Positions 23,791 to 35,240 of a stretch of DNA of 64,000 nucleotides are shown piece by piece. The notes beneath the pieces were generated by a model. That model did no database searches. It was not told the DNA's origin and worked only from the letters and a program-made list of their open reading frames with translations. The position numbers and the translations under genes were made by a program. Positions within the stretch are counted from its first letter, which is position 1; every line of letters begins with the position of its first letter. Source of the DNA: Druceiella hillmani (Eukaryota; Arthropoda; Insecta; Lepidoptera; Hepialidae); contig JAYKKI010000005.1 of NCBI GenBank assembly GCA_039881145.1, positions 27,297,001 to 27,361,000 on the forward strand, read 5' to 3'.

Positions 23791-26461
23791 TTTGAACATA
23801 TTTTCCATGTACAGAATTTGCTTTGTTACAATTTTATTCTATAACGACAAGTGCAGTCGAATATTTATTTGGAATAACGGTGTCAAATAGAATGAAGTAT
23901 GGTGCTTGTTTCAATGTTATAATTGTTAAGAGAATGTATATAATACTTTGATAGCTGGGGTATTACATAAAAAGCTATTTCTATTTGTAATTGGGTTGAA
24001 AATATTTATATATAAAAAAGCTGAAATATAAGCAAGTTTTGAAAATTTTTTTTCCTTATTCTTGGAAAAAAAAACTATTAATTACATTGTATGATTTTAT
24101 TTCATACCTTTTTTAATTTAAAGTATCTGGTTAAAAATATTAGAGGGTATATTTTGTTAACTAAAGTTTTGGTCAAATTTTCTTGGCGTATTGTCAAAAT
24201 CGAAATAGGCGAGATGTATCGACAAGCTCCTACACTAATTTATGTTAATTAGTTAGGGATAAAAGTGCAGAGTTAACTTATAAATACAATAAATTTATTG
24301 ACTTCTTACTCTTTCAGGTACAGATTTTGATTTAATATTAAGAAAATACTTTCATGTTAGGTGAAATATTTGGGTACAGCTCACATTTATTTACCGAATA
24401 TTTGTTATATGCTTAATTTTTCCATTATGAAAATATAATATTGATGTTCCAAAGCATCATAAAAAGTCAGACAGGCGATTTTTTAAGCTTGAGCATTTAT
24501 GAAACGATGAGAACGAAAATTACAAACTTTATATTAGGTGACGTAACATTATACTGAGCGATATAAATGGTGACTGGGTGACTTAACTTTATAAAGGGAC
24601 GTATACTAGTCACGTAATCAAAAGTTTTAGGTCTATTAAAATAAGACAAACTCTATGTAAGAAGGTCACTATGTGTACGTTATCATCAGCGTAAAAATTG
24701 ACAAGTGCAACGAATATCTCAGTTTAGTAACGATCAGTTGAGTCAAAACCTGTGTTAATTTTTATGGATGTTTAATAAAAAAAATAAATTAACTAACCAA
24801 TAAAATGAAAATTTATAGTGGATTTTATAAACCTTCATTTGTTGAAAATTACTGCGAAGTGTCTTAAGATATGCAAAAATTATCGTCTAGTCGTAGGTCC
24901 TTTTACAAAGATTTATGATTTCATTTAGAAACGATATAACACTTGTGAAAATATTCTTCTGTTATTGAATAGTAAATCCGTGTATCTCACTTCGAAGATA
25001 TAAAGTGTTGATCCTTTCTCAAGAGTACGGTACATTTTAAGGAATACCTTGAATATAAAGTTTTAAATCAGGATGTAAATATATCGAATCAATTTCATTT
25101 AAAAATAAGTTTTAAAAATAAACCGGTATTTATTATAATATTACTCTTTGACGGTATTTAAATGCTTGCATTAATAACGAGTGCTGCTGCATAAGCAAGC
25201 GCGCGCAAGCTTGAACGATGCATAAATGATGCACTCAGAAATGCATACTACGGCCTAACGAAGTTTTTCCTAAAGGTTCTTGCGACAGCCGAGATTGCGT
25301 CGAGCATATTTAATTTGCTTTCAAGGCTTACCCTGCACAGAGTATACGTTACCCTAGTTACAGAATAAAATAGCGAAGCAGTTGGTTTTCGTACTCGTAA
25401 TACAATTGTGAGAATATGCAAGTTAATTTACGTGAAATTGGATATCATATGCGTACATACTCGTATGAATATATTTCGAGATAATATGCAATGAGTATAT
25501 AACGAGACATCATATTCACGTTCACATTATTGCCTTCGCATAATGTCAGTGAAGTATACCTGTGACCGTTTTATGAATCTGGCTCAATTAATAAAACACG
25601 TAATATAATAATTAACACTAAATAACCCCCGACACTTTCATTATCTGGTCCTTTTTATTTGTGTCCAATTTTGATTTTTTAATTATATTTTTTTGTTTTT
25701 AAGGTTTCGTAATCCGAGGGTCGAAATTCCATTAGAGTAGTTTTACTTGTCAGTCGCAGATTTAAAAAAAATGTCTCTAACGTAATAGTGAACTGGAATT
25801 ATCAAAGGCACTGTTTAATAAGCTAAAATATTTTTTTAGATTTCACATGTCGTGTTATACCAGATGCCGAAATTGTATCTAGTGAATGTAGCTATTGTTT
25901 AATAAGAAGTCCTCTGATTTATATTTTTTTGCGAGGTTACATTGAATTAAAATGACCATAAAAAAATACACCTAAAACATGTAATATAGGAGTACATCGA
26001 CTAAATTTATCCCTATTTATTAGATTACTTTTCCATAATTTTTCAATAAAACTGTTTTATAACAGTATGTCGTACCGATAGGCTCATTTGTGGAATTTTA
26101 TGAATTGTTTCCTAAGTTTCTTTTATAAAAATGACAATCTTTTATCCAACTATAAACATCCGTACATAGGTTAAATACGTAACCCATTACTCGTACCACA
26201 GTCACCGTTAACGTGTAATTGTATGTTTAATGACTCTAAATACGTAACCCTCCAATGTATGCTGGAAATAGTCGAGTAAAAAGTTAACAAGGACTAATCT
26301 AATACCACTGAAGTAAATGTCAAACTTCGCACGAAATCAAAATGTGAGTTCTTCACATAATCGCTAGCAACAGGCACTTTTCAAAAAGAAGGAAAACATA
26401 GGTTTGTTAGTGCTAATTCTTTATATTAATTTGAACCGTATCCATTTTAAAAAATGACGCC
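23791..26461. other. AT-rich noncoding DNA
   Basis: No gene or transposon recognised. A GC-balanced block at 25165-25330, with repeated ATGCATAAATGATGCA-like motifs, is the only part that stands out. It may be a conserved noncoding element. Confidence 0.4.
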
Positions 26462-26580
26462 AAGAACTATTCGTCTTGTGAACCAGCAGTATTTCCTCCT
26501 CCGGCTCGCTAGTGGAAATGAAATAACTTTACCTGTGTTTGCTGCTTTATTTTTCTCTACAAGCGAGTAAAGTAGGTTTA
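26462..26580 (+). repeat. Dispersed repeat family Rep-D, copy 1
   Basis: ATTCGTCTTG..., CTCGCTAGTGGAAATGAAAT and TGTTTGCTGCTTTATTTTT match 29719-29860 in the same order (ATTCGTCTTC..., CTCGCTAATGTGAATTAAAT, TGTTCGCCGTTTTATTTTT). Diverged; parent element unknown. Confidence 0.5.
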
Positions 26581-27849
26581 TATAGGGAGAAAATTTTCCC
26601 AGATAAGTAGCGGTGAATTCAAGCTTAGCTTTTTGCAATTTTTTCGTACGTTCTTGATGTTTTGGAAATATTAATCACAACAAAGTAGATTTAGTGTAAC
26701 AAAGTAATATCGAAAAAAGTTTAAGCATAATAACATGTTTTTGAGGCTATGTAGATTAACGCAGAGGTTGGACTTTTTACTTGTTAATTTTATATCTACT
26801 TTGTCAAGGTGGAGAAAATGGTTATGATATAATAAGTTTGCTTTTATTTGTTTGTATGGTAGGGGATTCCATGGACACGACGCTGAGGGCAGAGAGGCTC
26901 TCGGTCTCTTATGGACTTTAAAAGTCTTCCATGTTAAATTAATTACTGGCTGCAGTCTGGCAGTAAGTCGATTCATATTTAAATTTTATATAATAGAAAT
27001 TTGTAGCAATAAATAACAAATAATTAGGATGGAATTGAAATCTTTGTTCTGAATTATTTAGTAATATATATTTTAAAACCGTTTTGCCTAATTTACAATT
27101 TCACATAATGTTGCCAACATTCCATAAAGAATACATGTATCTTTAACCATTATAAAAAAAATAACAAAATATGGGAATGACTTGTGACATGTTTACAATC
27201 CAGACTATAGCAATTACACAGATTTTATAACTGATTCAAAGAAATGAATTACTGTTTACGTTGATTTGTAATTGGAAAATGATGACATATCACTATGAAC
27301 ATACATATTTGGATACGTTTTAGTTTGACTGGCTGTACTAATTAGGGTAAAATTTTCAGAGGTCCAATAAGGAAAATGTGCAATAATGAGGGCTGGGTGA
27401 AAACAATTATAGTTTCAATGTGTGAAGATTTAGACAATATTTTCAACAAATATTATTTTGCTGACATCTTACAGTTGCGAAACTGCCATATTGGTTTTTA
27501 TTTTAATTTACGGATTTGACGGTTAATTTTGGAAAAATATTTCCAAATTCTCTTCGCTAAATTTGGGTACAAAATCTATAATGAAACCCGATCCAATGAA
27601 ACGCGTATAGTGTTAATATTTTTGTTTGCGTAATCAAAATTTTGAGGCTATAATTTTTTTGTATTAATTCGAGATCTCAAATATAGTTATTTACACATGA
27701 ACATCGAAAGTGTAAGGTGACAAAAAAATCTTATAAATATGTTACGAGACTAGCTGTACTACAATACTTGCGCGTTATGTTACACTACTTATTACGCTTT
27801 TATGAAATACAATATTTTTTTTTTGTTTCCTGAAAAATAAATATGGTGG
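26581..27849. other. AT-rich noncoding DNA
   Basis: A 101-codon minus frame (26671-26976) is the longest here, but I do not recognise it and it has no splice or domain context. Confidence 0.4.
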
Positions 27850-28080
27850 GACACTAAAAACTTTTGACAAATATTTTTTATATTTGCGGCTACACCCGCA
27901 TAACTTTTTCATTAAGGTATAACAAATCGTTCACCAAATTTCACCCAGCCGTTGGGGCTTGTTAAATACCAATATTCAAATATACGTTTTGTGATGTGCG
28001 ATGCGTTGCTCCGCCATACGAGTAGCATGCATGGTAAGTTTGGTAGCCATTCGTTATTTGGTTGCAAAGTTATTAAGTAA
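27850..28080 (+). repeat. LINE/SINE-tail relic
   Basis: CACCAAATTTCACCCAGCCG, followed by TTGGGGCTTGTTAAATA, resembles the CCAAATTTCATC..CAGCCGTT block in old insect retroelement tails. No ORF. Confidence 0.4.
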
Positions 28081-28140
28081 CGAACAAATCGACTTTTGAA
28101 TTTATAATATTGGCAGAAATAAATGTGATCACTATCTAAT

Positions 28141-28370
28141 ATCTACTACTACTACTAGTATTATCAGCAAATATGAATATCTACTACTAGTACTATCAGC
28201 AAATATGAATATATGCTACTAGTACTATCAGCAAATATGAATATCAACTACTATTACTATCAGCAAATATGAATATCTACTAGTAGTACTAACAGAAAAT
28301 ATGAATATCTACTACTAGTACTATCAGCAAATATGAATATATACTACTAGTACTACCAGCAAACATGAAT
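28141..28370. repeat. 32-bp tandem array, seven units
   Basis: The unit begins ATCTACTACTAGTACTATC and ends AGCAAATATGAAT. Seven copies are present, with scattered substitutions and one longer first copy. Each unit centres on ACTAGT, part of a small palindrome CTACTAGTAG. No unique spacers, so not a CRISPR-like structure. Confidence 0.95.
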
Positions 28371-29718
28371 GTCAGTGGCAATAAAATATTTCGAGAAACG
28401 GCGTCTACGTTTTCAAAATTTAAAATAAAGTTGATCTATTCAATTGAAATGTATACATAGATGTACATACAATTACATTATTTTTAGCACGTGTCGTTAT
28501 TGATCAATTATAAGGAAGATTTTAGCTGTCGGTTTACATATTACGTTTCACTTATAATTGAAATACGGAAATTAATCACATTACTATCGCAATTACAAAA
28601 TCAATTCACTCGAATCCTATCTCAAAGATACTGTCATCATTATCCAGATATATTATATATAAAGTTTATAATAATTACAAAATAAATTTAATAAAAATAA
28701 ATCCTTGTAAATGTATACTCATTAAAAGGATGAATGCCATAACGATATTTAAAAGCGTGCATTACGACGAAGCGCTGATCTAATATGCAAGTTATCCGTT
28801 ACAACACTAGATATAGGTGATATAAATTATACATATGTAAACATATGCCACGTACTGACAGTGTACGGAAAGTTCTCGCATCAAGCGAGCGTACTTGTGC
28901 TTTTTGATGGCAAAACAGAGTTTTGAAGTTACGGAACTAGATATGGAGGTATTTTATTCATGCAACTGGAACACGGCTGTGGGAGTATGTAAGGTTCGTA
29001 GATCCGATAATCAAAGGTATAATCAAGTTAAAATATGTCTTGAGATGATATATTAAAAATTGTCAACCTTATAGACTGGAACGGCTTTCTAAAAAGATTT
29101 CGCACATACTTTTTTCATCTCCAAAGTGTGAATATTTATTTTATCAAGTTTTCGAAATTATCGTCAAAATTTTCGTTTTTATATAACAGAAGTTATCCTT
29201 AAAAAAACAATGAATAAATATTGAATATTTTTTTCTTAAATTAAAATTTTACACCACGCCTTCGATTTTATAATTTGTTTGCAGAAAAATAGTCGAAAGG
29301 AATATAAAAATAACGAATATATATATAAATTATTATACTTTGCCCTAATAAGCATTTGATTTTGTATTTACGTAGAATATTCAGGTCCATACAGATAAGA
29401 ACATATCATAAACCGATTAGTACCTAATTTACGACGATGTAAGCTACATTCGATTGAGACTGGAAAGGAACCACGTACGGACATAGATATACGTATTCAT
29501 ATATGTAGAATATTTAACATGTTAGTGGGTACTGAAAGCAGTCATATAACAATTCAACAACAACTAAACCAACACGAGCATGATATCAGCAGTCAAACTT
29601 TTCTCGAATGTGGACTTAGTCAATTGCCGACGACTTGCACTTTCGGAAGGCGAGAAAAGACGCCGCCTCAGCAGCGCTAATTGTCTGTACTAACTCGATT
29701 CATTTATAAAGCGGCGCT
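28371..29718. other. Noncoding DNA
   Basis: No gene recognised. A GC-richer stretch at 29600-29720 contains CGCCGCCTCAGCAGCGC and a TATA-like TTTATAAAG near 29702. It could be a promoter or repeat fragment but no transcript can be tied to it. Confidence 0.35.
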
Positions 29719-29860
29719 AAGAGACATTCGTCTTCCGAGTTGTTACCTTCAAAATGTCTCCTCTCTTTTACACCGGTATATTTGCGCCAACTCGCTAATG
29801 TGAATTAAATAGATTTGCCCATGTTCGCCGTTTTATTTTTTTCTGTAGCCAATTTATATA
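29719..29860 (+). repeat. Dispersed repeat family Rep-D, copy 2
   Basis: Partner of the copy at 26462. This one carries an extra ~35 bp between the ATTCGTC and CTCGCTA blocks. Confidence 0.5.
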
Positions 29861-29989
29861 ATGTAATGTTTCCTGACAAGAAATAATGAATTGGAGTTTA
29901 GATTTTTGTAGTTTTTATAAGGAATGGCCTCGAATAATAGTATGTTTATGGAAAAGTCAATAATTTTGTATAAACAAAAAATTTATGGA

Positions 29990-30790
29990 CGCAAATATTT
30001 CCTATTAAGAATGGAATCACAAACTGAAAGCAATTTAAAATTGTTTAATTTTAAATTAATACAAGCAGAAAGAGTTTATTTGAAGTTCTCGTGCATGTAC
30101 TATATTACAACACACTCAACGCTAAGATATACCTTCTTATGTCTATTGCCTGTAAATATTCCGTATTAGTAACATAATGACAAACAGAGAGTAATTTGAA
30201 ATTGAACAATTTTAAATTAATAAAAACCGGAAACATTTACCTGAAGTTCTCATGTGTGTACTATATTACAACATACTCAACGCTGAGATGTGCCTCCTTA
30301 ATGGAATCGCCTGTAAATATTTCATATTAGGAATAGAATCAAAAACTGAAGTAATTTGAAATTGAACAACTTTAAACCAATACAGATCAAAAAAGTTTAC
30401 CTGAAGTACTATATTGTAACATTCCCAACGCTCAAATGTACTTCCTAATTGGAATTACCTGTAAATACTTCGTACTAGAAATGGAATTACAACCTGACAG
30501 TAATTTGAGATTGAACAATTTTAAATTAATACAAACCAAAAAAAGTTTACCTGAAATCCTCATGCTTGTATTATATTACAACGCTTTCAACGCTGAGATG
30601 TACCATGAGATGTACGTGTGAGATGACGTGTGAGATGTACTAGAGTCACCTGTAAATATTTCGTGTTATATTCGTGAACAATTTTAAATTAATATAAACT
30701 GAAAAAAAGTTTACATCAAGTTCTCATACATGTACTATATTAAAGCATTCTCAACGCTGAGATGTATCTCCTTACCTGTAAATGAATTCA
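29990..30790. repeat. ~155-bp tandem array, about five units
   Basis: Units share CTGTAAATATTTCGTATTAG, GAACAATTTTAAATTAATA, AGTTTACCTGAAGTTCTC, TACTATATTACAAC and CTCAACGCTGAGATGT in that order. Spacings between the AAATATTYC landmarks are about 164, 157, 151 and 189 bp, the last enlarged by a GTGTGAGATG reiteration near 30610-30640. Copies are clearly diverged. Frames of 81 and 61 codons in it are repeat translations. Confidence 0.92.
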
Positions 30791-32540
30791 GTATTTCCAA
30801 ACTTTCGAAACTTTTGATTTTTATGACTCTAATAATAAATAGTTTTACGAAATTTCCCTGCTAAAAGGGTGAATGGAGCTTTTTGTGTTTTTTTTTAAAT
30901 TTAATCAATCACTTATTATTTGTCTAGTCTTAGGAGCGTGAAATTTGGAGAATTCTCTTAAAACCTCCTATAACGACATCTGCTACGAATGGTCCTTCAA
31001 AATGTTTATAGATTTAGGTAAAAATTCCATGCCACAACGGTATTAATATTAACCAGATTCCTTTGACGAAAGTAAATGATCATATCCGTGTATGCTTAAT
31101 ATCGTCTGACTTCCTTTTAATATCAAGACTTTCAGTTTTGTGAGAACTATTATTTTATTTACAAAGTTTCAGGCACATATATTCAAGTTGGCAGGGTTAG
31201 ACATGAGAAGACCTCACTCAGTTCTAGCTCTACCAACTTTTCATATGATCAGTAAGTAGTACGTGGCTCACTTAAGATCGCCAGCTTTATAACACTAGTA
31301 GTCTGCAAGTAAAATGTCTGTAAAATACAGATGGAGAGACAGATAGACAGACGGCCATGGTGAAATTATAAAGGTAGTTAGGCTACGACATCTTAAAACC
31401 GAAAAAGGTAGTGCACTTCGAATATTGTATATGGATTATTAGGATTATAGCGGGGAAATTTTGATTGATTAGTGACTTCGGAGATATTTAGAATCTCACG
31501 CGAACGAAGACGCGGAAAACTGCTAATTATATGATGACAGTGTAGAAATAGATCTCTTTGGTTAGTTCTGATCGTATACTGTAGCTTCGTGTTTATTTAT
31601 CGATGTAAAAGGTGGAAGTAGAATTCCAGTACGAAACCCATTTACTTATACCGTCACCATAATTGAACTTGAGAATGCTGAATATCATATTTATGTACAA
31701 CTCGTATTTCGTTTTCTAAGAAATACAACGTAATGAAAATTCCGTGCAATTAATATTGGTATTTTTTGTTTCACATTTTTGGTCGGGTGGTGATATCAGT
31801 GTGCAGAAGCAGCTACAAGATGGACAAATTACAGTCAAAAATTAATTAAAAATTTATAAACTTAAACGGAATAAGAGATTACTACTTCTTTGATTTTCGC
31901 TATTACACTGTCTTTTGTTGTAATTTATTAGGGAGTAATGGTACTTGCTTATTTTATGTTGTTTTAATAGAGATAAACAATAAGTTTAGCTTAAATCCAA
32001 CGCATGCTGACTTACCTTAACCTCTTACGCATGTTCTCACGGCCCGTCGCTGACCGCTAAACATGTTGCTGTGTTTTATATAAACTTTTCATTATCATAG
32101 CCTCGGAACCGTTAGGTATATCAAGATGAACAAAATCAAAATAGTTCTAGAGTTACTATAACTAAATATATACTGCACTATAAACTGTGTAAAATTAATG
32201 TTACCGGATTTAGTAGTTTTTGAGTTAAATCCATTGGCAGAGACAGACGTATTTTAGTAAGCGAATATACAAGCGGAAAAGTATTTAAAAACTGAAAATT
32301 CGAAAATCTCAGATACTTTAAACTTATTTATTTGTATGTATGATTAACTGATTTCATATTATTAAGCAAAGCATACAGTTATGGAGATAAACTACTTTGA
32401 TTTTTCTTAGACAAAATGAATAACTACTTTTTATCACAAGCGATAGGATCGTTCCGTGCTTGTCACAAGGAAAACGGCCACTCCTTATAATTGCAATAGA
32501 TAACTAACATTCACGGCACCCAAAATAAAATCCTGCTTAA
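30791..32540. other. AT-rich noncoding DNA with repeat tails
   Basis: Contains a retroelement-tail motif at 31499-31527 (CGCGAACGAAGACGCGG then CTGCTAAT), a GACAGATAGACAGACGG run at 31333-31352 and an AGTTAAATCC...AGAGACAGACG block near 32220. No gene recognised. Confidence 0.45.
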
Positions 32541-32741
32541 CCCTATATTCTCAAGGGTAAACATAAAGACATATATATTGGTTTAATTGTTTATTACGTT
32601 TATAAATACATCCAAAAAGAGCAAATTATAGTAAAAAAAAAACATTGATTAATTATTTTACATTTCGCAAAATGTTGCGTCTAAGGAGCGTTGGGATTAC
32701 TGAACTTCAATTTTACAGGCAAGTTTAACAACGCTAGAGTA

Positions 32742-33385
32742 TTAGCGTGAGTGAAATATTTTAAAACAATCAGCATGAAGATGTACTTGACATTTTTTAC
32801 ACATATAAATTGTTGTACTTCTACACTGTCGACATCTTCTTCGATGTTTACTTTCGTGCTCTTGTATGACATGACCAATATTATCGAAGCGAATATTGGA
32901 AGGTAACGCATTAATACATTTTTGTCTTCATCTTTTGACCAGTACAATTTCGCAGGAGGCAGGAATGATATCCAGTCAGTAATAATATACCAAAAAATCT
33001 TTTGAGTTCTGCTACCGTGAGGGTAAATAAATGACGGTTATGGTCACAAGCATATTTTTTTGAAAAACCTGTTCTTTTTTTCAGTCTGGAACACATTTTG
33101 GTGTCTTTTTCGGCAGTTCTTTCTCGAAGTTGAAGGACCGGGCTCACATTGCGTATTTTCAGGCTCTGTGGGTAAATCGGTGTGGATTTCATACGTTCCA
33201 GCGATATCAGTGGGCACAGTATTGTCATAATCACCTAGGGGGTCATCATCTAGGTTTTCCTCGTCTGTAAGATTGTCAACCGTCGGGGGGATGTACACGG
33301 CATTGATTTGATTGGCATCTTCTAAATCCTCTTCTTCTAATATACTCATAATTTCTTGAGAAGATAGTACTTGTTGCCAGGCCAT
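32742..33385 (-). pseudogene. piggyBac transposase, internally deleted
   Basis: Intact piggyBac transposases are roughly 550-600 residues with a DDD catalytic core and a C-terminal cysteine-rich DNA-binding domain. Here the N-terminus starts at ATG 33385 (MAWQQVLSSQEIM), with the acidic TDEENLDDDPLGDYDN region and DIAGTYEIH. It then shifts frame into ELKRFFGILLLTGYHS and YWSKDEDKNV, conserved early-domain motifs. Most of the catalytic domain is missing. The frame at 32742-32870 encodes the cysteine-rich end (RRRCRQC, IYMCKKC, LHADCFKIFHSR) with the expected Cys/His spacing, ending at TAA 32744-32742. At least two frame changes and the central deletion make it non-functional. Confidence 0.88.
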
Positions 33386-34002
33386 AATGTTTTAACTTAT
33401 TATTTACTGATTTGTGTACACTCACTTATCGTTTTTGACATCACTTTTTGTTTGCCGGTCAAAAAAAAATACGTATACCTACAATATTTTTTAGTAATCT
33501 AACTGACGGACTAATAATATTTTTTTCTAAAAATTACTATGCGACACTGTTAGCTTCACGTTCTATAACCGACTTACTAATAAAACAAAATTGCTTGTAC
33601 TCTTTGAATACCGAGAACCCATTGTTTACAATAAATTTCAAACTTCAATGGCAAGCAGTGTAACAATAACAACTGACTATTATTTCTCCCAACGTTGCGC
33701 ATACACAACATTTCCTGGAAGTCTAAGATAAACAACAAGTGTAACTAGTTTTGTCCAGCAAAAGGGTTTATATAATAAATAAGATATTGCTTAAGCTTTA
33801 TATAGTGTAAAAAGTATAGCTTTATTTCAATTTATATTTTTTATGATTGTATGAATCTGTCGATCTTGAGATGACTCAATTAGCAGTTTTTTTAAAATAA
33901 AACTACTATGTATTTGTATTTAAAAAACATTGAAAAAAATTTGAATCCATTTTTGATTCTACTTCTCGAGACTAGCTTACATTTCATAGAATTAATTACT
34001 TA

Positions 34003-35176
34003 TCTATAATATAAACATAAGTCGGGTTTTCCTTCCTGACGCTATAACTCCAGAACGCACGAACCGATTTCCACGGTTTTGCATTCGTTGGAAAGGTCTC
34101 GGGCTCCGTGAGGTTTATAGTAAACAAAATTCAGGAAAAATTTCAACAGAAAAGCAGGAAAACAGGGAAAATCATTTTTCACATACAGCGCCATCTCTGA
34201 TACATAGCATGTACTACAAACCAATATGGTTTTGCATGGTTGTGGAGCAGATGGCGCCAGTTTTTAAGTAGGTGGCGCCGGTGCGTGATACATTGTTTGA
34301 CAGCTACTCATTGTACTCTGCTCAGTTAATTTCATGTGACATTTATTATGCGCACGTTCTTTCTAACGTTAACTTAAAACCGGTATTGTGTTCACTGTGA
34401 AATTGTAAATCCGTTGATTCCATAACAAATCCCGATGATATAGTAAATTATCCAACGGAGTTTTTGAACTCTCTGGAGTTACCAGGATTTCCACCACATA
34501 ACTTGCAACTCAAAGTTGGTTCAGTTATTAAGATATTGCGTAATTTGAATCCACCGCGACTTTGCAACGGTACTCGACTTGCGGTGAAAAAACTTATGCC
34601 GAATTTGATTGAGGCAACCATTATTAACGGAAAGTACGCAGGTGAAAATGTATGTATTCCTCGAATACCAATGATTCCGACTGATCTTCCGTTTGACTTC
34701 AAACGATTGCAATTTCCGGTTCACCTTGCGTTCGCAATGACAATTAACAAGTCGCAAGGCTAATCGCTTAGTGTTTGCGGGATAAATTTAGAAAATCATT
34801 GTTTTTCACATGGGCAGCGTTGCGTGTTCACGAGTTGGGAAACCATCCGCTTTGTTTGTGTTAAAGTCAGACCAAAAAACAACAAATGTGGTTTACCAAA
34901 GAGCACTTCAGTGAAACGGATAATTTGCGGACACGTATAATGCTTCGATTCAGTATTTACTTTGGATTCACTTTCATTTTTTACTTAGAGAAGTTCAACT
35001 AAATTACACTTCATTTTTGTTATCGAAATGAATTCATTACTGTTGTGAAATGAAATAAAATTTTTCCTTTTCAAATATAAAAAAAAAAAATTTTTCTTCA
35101 TCTTTTAATCCCCAAACGAAATGTTACAAAAAACGAAGCCATCTGGTGGCGAAACGGAGTTCGCCGGGTTTGCTAG
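34003..35176 (+). mobile_element. Helitron with canonical ends, inserted in piggyBac
   Basis: Begins TCTATAATAT after an A (34002) and ends GCTAG before a T (35177), matching Helitron insertion between A and T without target duplication. The 3' end has the hairpin GGCGAA-ACGGAG-TTCGCC (35148-35165), 11 bases from the terminal CTAG, as expected. The AACTCCAGAACGCACGAACCGA block near the 5' end is typical of insect Helitron 5' ends. It carries only a helicase C-terminal relic, so it depended on other copies for movement by rolling-circle replication. Confidence 0.88.
34428..34914 (+). pseudogene. Helitron PIF1-type helicase C-terminal fragment
   Basis: The frame from about 34428 reads VNYPTEFLNSLELPGFPPH, LCNGTRLAVKKLM, IPRIPMIPTDLPFDFKRLQF and AFAMTINKSQG. 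These are the C-terminal helicase motifs (including the TINKSQGQ motif VI region) of Helitron Rep/Hel proteins. Immediately after TINKSQG the conserved Gln codon is TAA. Translation resumes with CGINLENHCFSHGQ, then shifts frame to VACSRVGKPSALFV and VVYQRALQ, ending at 34914. The open part has no ATG start. The Rep nuclease and helicase motifs I-IV are absent, so the element is a deletion derivative. Confidence 0.92.
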
Positions 35177-35240
35177 TTTTAAAACAAAAAAAAAAACACA
35201 TTTCAAATGTTGCGCTAGCGCAACGTTGGGTAAAGATGGG

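Larger units (their letters stand above)
32541..35240 (-). mobile_element. Internally deleted piggyBac element carrying a nested Helitron
   Basis: TTAA at 32537-32540 followed by CCCTATATTC, and GATGGG followed by TTAA at 35241-35244, fit the TTAA target duplication and CCC/GGG termini of piggyBac elements. It encloses a minus-strand transposase remnant (32742-33385). A palindromic subterminal motif, GTTGCGCTAGCGCAAC at 35209-35224, recurs as related forms at 32671-32695 and, inverted, at 33688-33713. The two termini agree only over TTAACCC, so the left boundary is less secure. An alternative right end is CAAAAGGG|TTTA near 33763-33770. A Helitron (34003-35176) splits the upstream part. Confidence 0.55.

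Noticed and set aside
26671..26976. 101-codon minus frame
   Set aside because: No similarity that I recognise and no coding context.
28141..28370. CRISPR-like array
   Set aside because: Units abut with no unique spacers, and the setting is eukaryotic. The same applies to 54887-55342.
29700..29730. TATA-box promoter at TTTATAAAG
   Set aside because: No transcript or ORF lies downstream, and the region overlaps dispersed repeat Rep-D.
33763..33770. CAAAAGGG|TTTA as the true right end of the piggyBac
   Set aside because: The TTAA is mutated there, while an intact GGG|TTAA with subterminal motif exists at 35238-35244. Kept only as an alternative.
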